From the NCBI GenBank assembly GCA_946885605.1, contig CAMPGR010000137.1, positions 1 to 9,714 on the forward strand: a stretch of DNA of 9,714 bases. The letters run 5' to 3'. The notes below the pieces were generated by a model. The model was not told where the DNA came from. It made no database searches and saw only the letters and a list, made by a program, of their open reading frames with translations. Shown one piece after another: positions 5,711 to 9,714 of the stretch. The position numbers and the translations under genes are program-made. The number at the start of each line of letters is the position of its first letter. The stretch's first letter is position 1. Source of the DNA: an uncultured Pseudomonadota bacterium. Its GTDB lineage: Bacteria; Pseudomonadota; Gammaproteobacteria; Burkholderiales; SG8-41.

Positions 5711-7108
5711 TTACCTTCCGACCGCGCTCCCGATAGTGCTAAAGGGCACGGTGGTAACGGTCGGCGTCGCGGTAAGGCTCCTCGTCGGGCCCAGTGTGAA
5801 GAAGGATGTGCCGGTGTTGAGCGGCGACAGGCCGGACGTCGGGGCGCCCGTCGTCAACGTCGGTACGCCGGTGGTCAGCGTGGGCGTGCTGGTGGTGAGC
5901 GTCGGGACACCGGTCATCAGTGTCGGCACGCCGGTCATCAATGTCGGTACGCTGCTCAGTGTTGGCGAGGTGCTGTTCACCGTCGGCGTGGGCGTGAGGA
6001 TGGACTGTTGAAACGCGGGGGACGCGGTACCAGCCGTTGCGCCGCTCAAGCTGGTTGCCGCCCCTGTGTCGAACGGGGCAGCGTTAGGGGTGCTTGGCGG
6101 CAGCACTTCCTGGGTAAGCTCGGCCGGCGCGGCGGGTGCGGCAGGTGTGATCGGCGCAACAGCGGGTTGACCCGCGGCGCCGACGACGGAGACGCTCCCG
6201 GTGGGCGGCTCTGCGATGACTCCGGCCCCGGTCGTTTCCACGCCTCCCGTGAGGCTTTGCACCTGGATAATTCCCGTGCCCGGTCCGGTAGCGCTTGTGG
6301 TGCTGCCAGGCAGGAGGTGGATATCGCCGGTGGCTCTCAGGACAATGCGCCCGTTGTCGGTTGCGACGGCAGTATTTGCGTTCAGCGTGCCCGCTTGATC
6401 GATCAGCCCCGCGAAAATGCCGATACGTCCCGCCTGCGCGGCGATCTGCCCCAGGTTCACGACGCGCTGATCGGTCGCGGTGATCTCGACTCGCAAGTTG
6501 GGCGTGGCGGGATCGACCAGCTCCACTGTCTGCCCCGCGGCGAGAACCACTTCACCGTTCGGTGCGGTGATCTGGCCAGCGTTGATCACGTGTCCGCCAA
6601 CGAGATGCACCTGGCCACCCGCGGGCGTAGTGATGGTGCCGGCCTGGACGATCAGGCCGTTGCCGCCCTCGAAGCGGAGCCGGCCTGCGAGGAAGTCGGC
6701 ATTGGTGATATTGAGCGTCGAGGCGACAAGGCCGGCGACGTCCACTCGCGATCCGGTGCCGAACAGGATGCCGTTCGGGTTGACCAGAAACACCCGCCCG
6801 TTGGATTCGAGCGCGCCCAGTATCGCCGACGGGTTCTGCGTCGTCACCCGGTTGAGCACCGCGCTCGCCGCGGACTGCTGGGTGAAGCGCGTGATCTCGC
6901 CCGAGCCGATCGAGAAATTCTGCCAGTTGATGATGCTGTTCGGCGTGTTCGTCACCTGCAGGACGTTGCCGGACGGCACGATGCTGGCGGAGCCGCTCAC
7001 GACGACGCCACCGCTTGGGTTGGCGTAAGCGACAGCGTGGCATGCGAACGCGGCTGCGACGAACGCGGCGTGACCGAGGGTGAAGAACGGGCGTGTGGCG
7101 GGCTTCAT
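5711..7108 (-). CDS. Short filamentous-haemagglutinin N-terminal (TPS) domain secreted protein
   Basis: I place the start at 7106-7108, giving 465 residues. A GGAG lies six bases upstream and a typical signal peptide follows (residues 1-29, core HAAFVAAAFACHAVAYA, cleavage near Ala29-Asn30). The frame stays open far upstream, to 8059, only because it runs antisense to the next gene. Residues 30 to about 290 form the TPS / haemagglutination-activity domain of TpsA exoproteins: INWQNFSIGSGEITRF at 60-75, AVLNRVTTQNPSAILG at 83-98, and NGRVFLVNPNGILFG at 103-117 with the hallmark NPNG at 110-113. Beta-helix-type stretches such as GGQVHLVGGHVINAGQI and GEVVLAAGQTVEL follow. From about residue 300 the protein becomes Pro/Ala/Thr-rich and ends in tandem heptapeptides. 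Family members pass the outer membrane through a TpsB pore. No tpsB is in this window, and 465 residues is very short for a TpsA adhesin. It may be a small surface protein, a degenerate or truncated adhesin, or cargo for a distant TpsB. Confidence 0.85.
   Translation of the reverse strand: MKPATRPFFTLGHAAFVAAAFACHAVAYANPSGGVVVSGSASIVPSGNVLQVTNTPNSIINWQNFSIGSGEITRFTQQSAASAVLNRVTTQNPSAILGALESNGRVFLVNPNGILFGTGSRVDVAGLVASTLNITNADFLAGRLRFEGGNGLIVQAGTITTPAGGQVHLVGGHVINAGQITAPNGEVVLAAGQTVELVDPATPNLRVEITATDQRVVNLGQIAAQAGRIGIFAGLIDQAGTLNANTAVATDNGRIVLRATGDIHLLPGSTTSATGPGTGIIQVQSLTGGVETTGAGVIAEPPTGSVSVVGAAGQPAVAPITPAAPAAPAELTQEVLPPSTPNAAPFDTGAATSLSGATAGTASPAFQQSILTPTPTVNSTSPTLSSVPTLMTGVPTLMTGVPTLTTSTPTLTTGVPTLTTGAPTSGLSPLNTGTSFFTLGPTRSLTATPTVTTVPFSTIGSAVGR
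5846..5950 (-). repeat. Five 21-base tandem repeats encoding VPTL(M/T)TG
   Basis: Within the 3' part of the TPS-domain gene, residues 387-421 read as five heptapeptides: VPTLMTG, VPTLMTG, VPTLTTS, TPTLTTG, VPTLTTG. Degenerate units (SPTLSS and APTSGLS) flank them. At DNA level these are 21-base units with mostly third-position differences, so they have diverged while keeping the peptide. Because 21 is a multiple of three, copy-number change would lengthen or shorten the tail without a frameshift. The tail looks like a flexible Pro/Thr stalk. Confidence 0.85.
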
Positions 7109-7269
7109 GGAGAGCTCCATTTCGGAATGCAGCCTTCCATATGCCGAGCAAAATTTATGCCGCTGCCTTCGCGCCTTCGTGCACAACACGCGCACCGCCC
7201 AGCCTCGTGCGCCGGCCGGGACTTGGTATATTTGCAGGCGCGCGTATCGAGGAGGCGGCATCTGTGCCG

Positions 7270-7298
7270 CTGACATTATTGCAAACCGCCGGTAACAT
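7270..7298 (+). promoter_or_regulatory. Predicted sigma70-type promoter of the FrsA-like hydrolase gene
   Basis: CTGACA at 7270-7275 matches the -35 consensus at five of six bases. TAACAT at 7293-7298 matches the -10 consensus at four of six, with an ideal 17-base spacer. Transcription would start near 7305, leaving a leader of about 22 bases that contains the ribosome site GGAGGAG at 7315-7321. This is a pattern match by eye and has not been tested. Confidence 0.5.
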
Positions 7299-7306
7299 TT
7301 ACCGGC
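7288..7306. promoter_or_regulatory. Perfect 19-base palindrome, candidate operator
   Basis: GCCGGTAA (7288-7295), CAT, TTACCGGC (7299-7306) form a perfect 8-base inverted repeat with a 3-base centre. It covers the predicted -10 element and the likely transcription start of the gene at 7328, the classical position for a repressor operator. It could also fold as a 5' leader hairpin, but if transcription starts near 7305 most of it would not be transcribed. No regulator gene is present in the window. Confidence 0.55.
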
Positions 7307-7327
7307 AACTTTTCGGAGGAGAAAGCG

Positions 7328-8554
7328 ATGCGTAAATCGAGAACCGAGCGCGACAACCAGCAGTGGATGCTGGATCTCGCGCTCAACATGCGCGGTCGCG
7401 TGCAGAATTTCGAGCGCGACGACCTCGAAGTGCCGCCGGGCAAGCGCGCCCGCAACTACCGCATGCTGCCGAAAGTGTGGCGCGAAGCCGCGGAGCGCCA
7501 CGAACGGCTCGCGCGGCTCGCCCACGCGCAAGCGCACAAGGCGGCGGCCACCTATCACTACGATCACGCGATCGAGGCCTATCGCATGGCGCAGCATCCC
7601 GTCTACTTCGACGATCACCCGGTCAAGATCGCGCTCTGCGCCAAGCTGAACGAGATGGTGGACCGCCGCTCGGAAGTCGCCTCGTACCCGATCGAGCGCG
7701 TGGAAGTGCCGTTCGACGACGGCAAGACGATCTCGTGCCTCATGCACCTGCTGCCCGACCGGCGCAAGGCCCCGGTGGTGCTCTACGTTCCGGGCATGGA
7801 CCAGACCAAGGAAGTGTTTCCGAAGGCTGCCCACAACATCGCGCTCGAGCGCGGATTTCACGTGCTCGCGATGGACGGCCCGGGTCAGGGCAATTCCAAC
7901 ATCCAGAAAATCCGCGCGGTGAAGGACAACTACGAGCGCGCGGGTGCTGCGGCGATCAGCTACCTCATGAACCGTCCGGAGGTGGATGCGAACAAGATCG
8001 CGATCTACGGCATCAGCATGGGCAGCTACTGGTCGCTGCGGCTCTCGAGCTACGATCACCGCGCGGCGGCGGTGGTGAGCTCGGTCGCCTGCTTCAATCC
8101 GAACAACACGATCTTCACGCAGTCCTCACCGCGTTTCAAGCAGATGTTCATGTACATGGCGGGCTACGACGACGAGGAGCGCTTCGACAAGGAAGTGGCG
8201 CGGGGCATGACCGTGCGCGGCTACCTCGACAAGGTGAAGTGCCCGACGCTGCTCGTGACCGGTGAATTCGATCCGCTGTGCCCGCTCGAGGACGCGGTCG
8301 AAGCGTACGCCGACCTGGAGGTGCCGAAGGAAATGTGGGTGTTCGAGAATCAGTATCACCCGCTGTGGGGCATCGCGAATCTCGGCGGCATGGACTGCCA
8401 CGACTACGTGCTCGACTGGTTGAGCGGGCTCTTCTCGGGCAAGCGCGTGCCGACCAAGAGGGGGCGCATCGCCTACATCTGCGAGAACGGCGACGGGCCG
8501 TGGGGCGACTGCGAGTGGACGCCGCCCATCAGGCCGGGGCAGGCGTATTTTTGA
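7328..8554 (+). CDS. FrsA / 2,6-dihydroxypseudooxynicotine hydrolase-like alpha/beta hydrolase
   Basis: This 408-residue cytoplasmic protein starts at ATG 7328 behind a strong GGAGGAG site at 7315-7321. Residues 1 to about 130 are a helical N-terminal region, as in this family. The alpha/beta-hydrolase core has VVLYVPGMDQTKEVF, VLAMDGPGQGNSN, the nucleophile elbow IAIYGISMGSYWS with Ser230, LLVTGEFDPLCP with Asp315, and ENQYHPLWG with His344. From memory, Arthrobacter 2,6-dihydroxypseudooxynicotine hydrolase uses Glu148, Ser217, Asp300 and His329. The spacings here (Glu162-Ser230 68, Ser-Asp 85, Asp-His 29) match closely, so a C-C or ester hydrolase with the extra Glu is likely. Nicotine as substrate is not implied; no other nicotine genes are seen. 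His358 (MDCHDYVLDWL) is a second, less likely catalytic His. The gene stands alone, divergent from the TPS-like gene and ended by a strong terminator. Confidence 0.88.
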   Translation: MRKSRTERDNQQWMLDLALNMRGRVQNFERDDLEVPPGKRARNYRMLPKVWREAAERHERLARLAHAQAHKAAATYHYDHAIEAYRMAQHPVYFDDHPVKIALCAKLNEMVDRRSEVASYPIERVEVPFDDGKTISCLMHLLPDRRKAPVVLYVPGMDQTKEVFPKAAHNIALERGFHVLAMDGPGQGNSNIQKIRAVKDNYERAGAAAISYLMNRPEVDANKIAIYGISMGSYWSLRLSSYDHRAAAVVSSVACFNPNNTIFTQSSPRFKQMFMYMAGYDDEERFDKEVARGMTVRGYLDKVKCPTLLVTGEFDPLCPLEDAVEAYADLEVPKEMWVFENQYHPLWGIANLGGMDCHDYVLDWLSGLFSGKRVPTKRGRIAYICENGDGPWGDCEWTPPIRPGQAYF

Positions 8555-8587
8555 GATGGTGCGGGGCTCACGCGCAAGCGTCGCGCC

Positions 8588-8624
8588 AAAGAAAACGGCC
8601 GCGATTCACCCGGCCGTTTTCTTT
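8588..8624. terminator. Bidirectional intrinsic terminator
   Basis: AAAGAAAACGGCCG at 8588-8601 and CGGCCGTTTTCTTT at 8611-8624 are perfect 14-base inverted arms around a 9-base loop. The GC core is flanked by an A-rich arm and a T-rich arm, so it works as an intrinsic terminator on both strands. It lies between the convergent stops of the FrsA-like hydrolase (8554, +) and the second Bug gene (8641, -). Confidence 0.92.
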
Positions 8625-8640
8625 ATATCGCTTCAGCCGG

Positions 8641-9615
8641 CTACTGTGGCTGGATGCCGATCGACTTCAGCAGCTTCGCGTACTTGTCGATCTCGGTGCG
8701 AATGAAGCTCGAAAACTCCTGCGGCGTGCTGGTCGCCGCATCGACGCCGAGGGTCCCGAATCGGCTCTTCACGTCGTCCGTTTTGAGAATCCGCACGAGC
8801 TCGCTGTTGAGACGGGTCACGATCTCCTGCGGCATCGCCGCCGGTCCCAGCACGCCCCACCAGCTCGTCATCGAAAAACCCGGCACGCCCGAAGCCGCGA
8901 TCGTCGGCAAATCCGGCACCAGCGGCGTGGGCTGCGGCCCCGTGACCGCGAGCGCGCGGAGCTTGCCCGCCTTCACGTGGGGCAGCACCACCGCCATGTC
9001 GGAGAACACGACGTCGATCTCACCCGCCATGACGGCGGTGGTGATGAGCGCCGAGCCCTTGAAGGGAACATGCAGCATGTCGGTGCCGGTCATCTGCTTG
9101 TAAAGCTCGGCCGAGAGATGGGAGATGCTGCCCGGGCCGCTCGAACCGTAGTTGATCTTGCCCTTGTGCTTCTTCACGAGCGCGGTGAATTCCCTGAACG
9201 TCCTGGCGGGCACGGAAGGGTGCACCACCACGATCTGCGGGGCGGTCACCGCGAGCGTGATGGGCGTGAAATCCCTCACCGGGTCGTAGCCCACGTTCTT
9301 GTATACGTTGTGGTTGATGGCGACCGGCCCGACGTTGCCGACGAGGAGGGTGTAACCGTCAGGCGGAGACTTGGCGGCAACGGCAGAGCCGAGGCTGCCC
9401 GCGACGCCCGCGCGGTTCTCCACGATGGCCTGCTGTTTCCACGCTTCGGTGAGCTTTTGCCCCAATATGCGCGCAATCGTGTCCGACGTGCCGCCCGCGG
9501 GGAACGGCGCAATCATGCGGATCGGTTTGGCGGGATAGGCCTGCTGCGCACCGGCAAGAACGGGATAGACGGCTGCAAGGAATGTCAGCGCAACGCTGAC
9601 AAAGAAGGGTTTCAT
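8641..9615 (-). CDS. Second Bug/TctC-family periplasmic solute-binding receptor
   Basis: This 324-residue protein has its start at 9613-9615, preferred because GGAGGAG lies four bases upstream and a signal peptide begins at once (MKPFFVSVALTFLAAVYPVL, cleavage near AGA-QQ, residue 23). An in-frame ATG at 9678 would put 21 charged residues before it. Family landmarks are YPAKPIRMIAPFPAGGTSD, NVGYDPVRDFTPITLAV, INYGSSGPGSISHLSAELY, HVPFKGSALITTAVMAGEID, and HVKAGKLRALAVTGPQ. It is a paralogue of the receptor at 1015-2001 but clearly diverged, including in the ligand-loop residues (GTSDT here against GGTDI there), so a different ligand is likely. No TctAB genes are adjacent. The 99 bases upstream to the window end show no convincing promoter or further gene. 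Confidence 0.93.
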   Translation of the reverse strand: MKPFFVSVALTFLAAVYPVLAGAQQAYPAKPIRMIAPFPAGGTSDTIARILGQKLTEAWKQQAIVENRAGVAGSLGSAVAAKSPPDGYTLLVGNVGPVAINHNVYKNVGYDPVRDFTPITLAVTAPQIVVVHPSVPARTFREFTALVKKHKGKINYGSSGPGSISHLSAELYKQMTGTDMLHVPFKGSALITTAVMAGEIDVVFSDMAVVLPHVKAGKLRALAVTGPQPTPLVPDLPTIAASGVPGFSMTSWWGVLGPAAMPQEIVTRLNSELVRILKTDDVKSRFGTLGVDAATSTPQEFSSFIRTEIDKYAKLLKSIGIQPQ

Positions 9616-9714
9616 GGCGCTCCTCCACTCCGTAGAGGCGACGAGGGTGTCGCGAAGCCAGTGTGCCTTATGCCGCAAGCATGGACAAGGGGCGCCGAAA
9701 ACTTCGCTCAGGGC

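Noticed and set aside
3874..5742. TAGTGCTAAA occurring after both CocE-like genes (3874 and 5733)
   Set aside because: A 10-base match at different distances from the two stop codons, with no shared flanks. It is probably chance, and the first copy is part of a hairpin that the second lacks.
5838..5963. CRISPR-like regular repeat array
   Set aside because: The 21-base units are contiguous with no spacers and are explained as heptapeptide codons inside a gene.
5736..6011. Small plus-strand open frame with VGTPVIS repeats
   Set aside because: The repeats are the antisense reading of the VPTL(M/T)TG tandem repeats, and there is no convincing ribosome site.
6008..7273. 421-codon plus-strand open frame opposite the TPS-domain gene
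   Set aside because: The composition is Arg/Gly/Asp-rich shadow sequence with no recognisable motif, and the opposite strand encodes a clear TPS domain.
7109..8059. Long in-frame upstream extension of the TPS-domain gene on the minus strand (about 317 codons)
   Set aside because: It runs antisense to the well-supported FrsA-like hydrolase, has His/Val/Arg-rich shadow composition and no domain. A ribosome site and signal peptide place the true start at 7108.

Overview
The window is GC-rich DNA that looks like a proteobacterial chromosome, most likely a betaproteobacterium of the Burkholderiales type. The best pointer is two Bug/TctC-family periplasmic solute receptors with no TctAB membrane genes beside them. 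That pattern of expanded orphan receptors is typical of Bordetella, Cupriavidus and relatives. No mobile element, rRNA, tRNA or CRISPR array is visible.

Layout. (1) 1-408 (+) is the C-terminal end of a type I restriction endonuclease R subunit (HsdR), cut by the window edge. (2) 467-901 (-) is a carboxymuconolactone decarboxylase (CMD)-family protein, convergent with hsdR. (3) 1015-5707 (+) is a three-gene block: a Bug-family receptor (1015-2001), then two paralogous CocE/NonD-family serine hydrolases (2173-3876 and about 3965-5707). The gaps of 171 and 88 bases hold inverted repeats. (4) 5711-7108 (-) is a short secreted protein with an N-terminal filamentous-haemagglutinin/two-partner-secretion (TPS) domain. 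It ends in a Pro/Thr-rich tail with five 7-residue tandem repeats, and its stop is 3 bases from the end of the second hydrolase. (5) 7328-8554 (+) is a FrsA / 2,6-dihydroxypseudooxynicotine-hydrolase-like alpha/beta hydrolase. It is divergent from the TPS-like gene and sits behind a promoter-like element overlapped by a perfect palindrome. (6) A strong bidirectional terminator (8588-8624) separates it from a second, convergent Bug receptor (8641-9615, -).

How the genes may work together (inference). The CMD protein, two Bug receptors and three alpha/beta hydrolases look like a scavenging and catabolic locus. The receptors would bind small carboxylated or related compounds in the periplasm. 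The cytoplasmic hydrolases would open ester, amide or C-C bonds, and the CMD protein would act on a ring or lactone intermediate. No substrate can be read from the sequence.

Main points of interest. Both CocE-like paralogues have an Asn-Trp-Gly-Gly motif where the catalytic Asp of cocaine esterase (Trp-Tyr-Asp) would be expected. The FrsA-like hydrolase keeps the Glu/Ser/Asp/His set of the pseudooxynicotine hydrolase family with matching spacing. A 19-base palindrome covers the -10 region of its predicted promoter. The TPS-domain protein is unusually small and has no partner transporter in view. I did not find a clearly new defence or mobile system.
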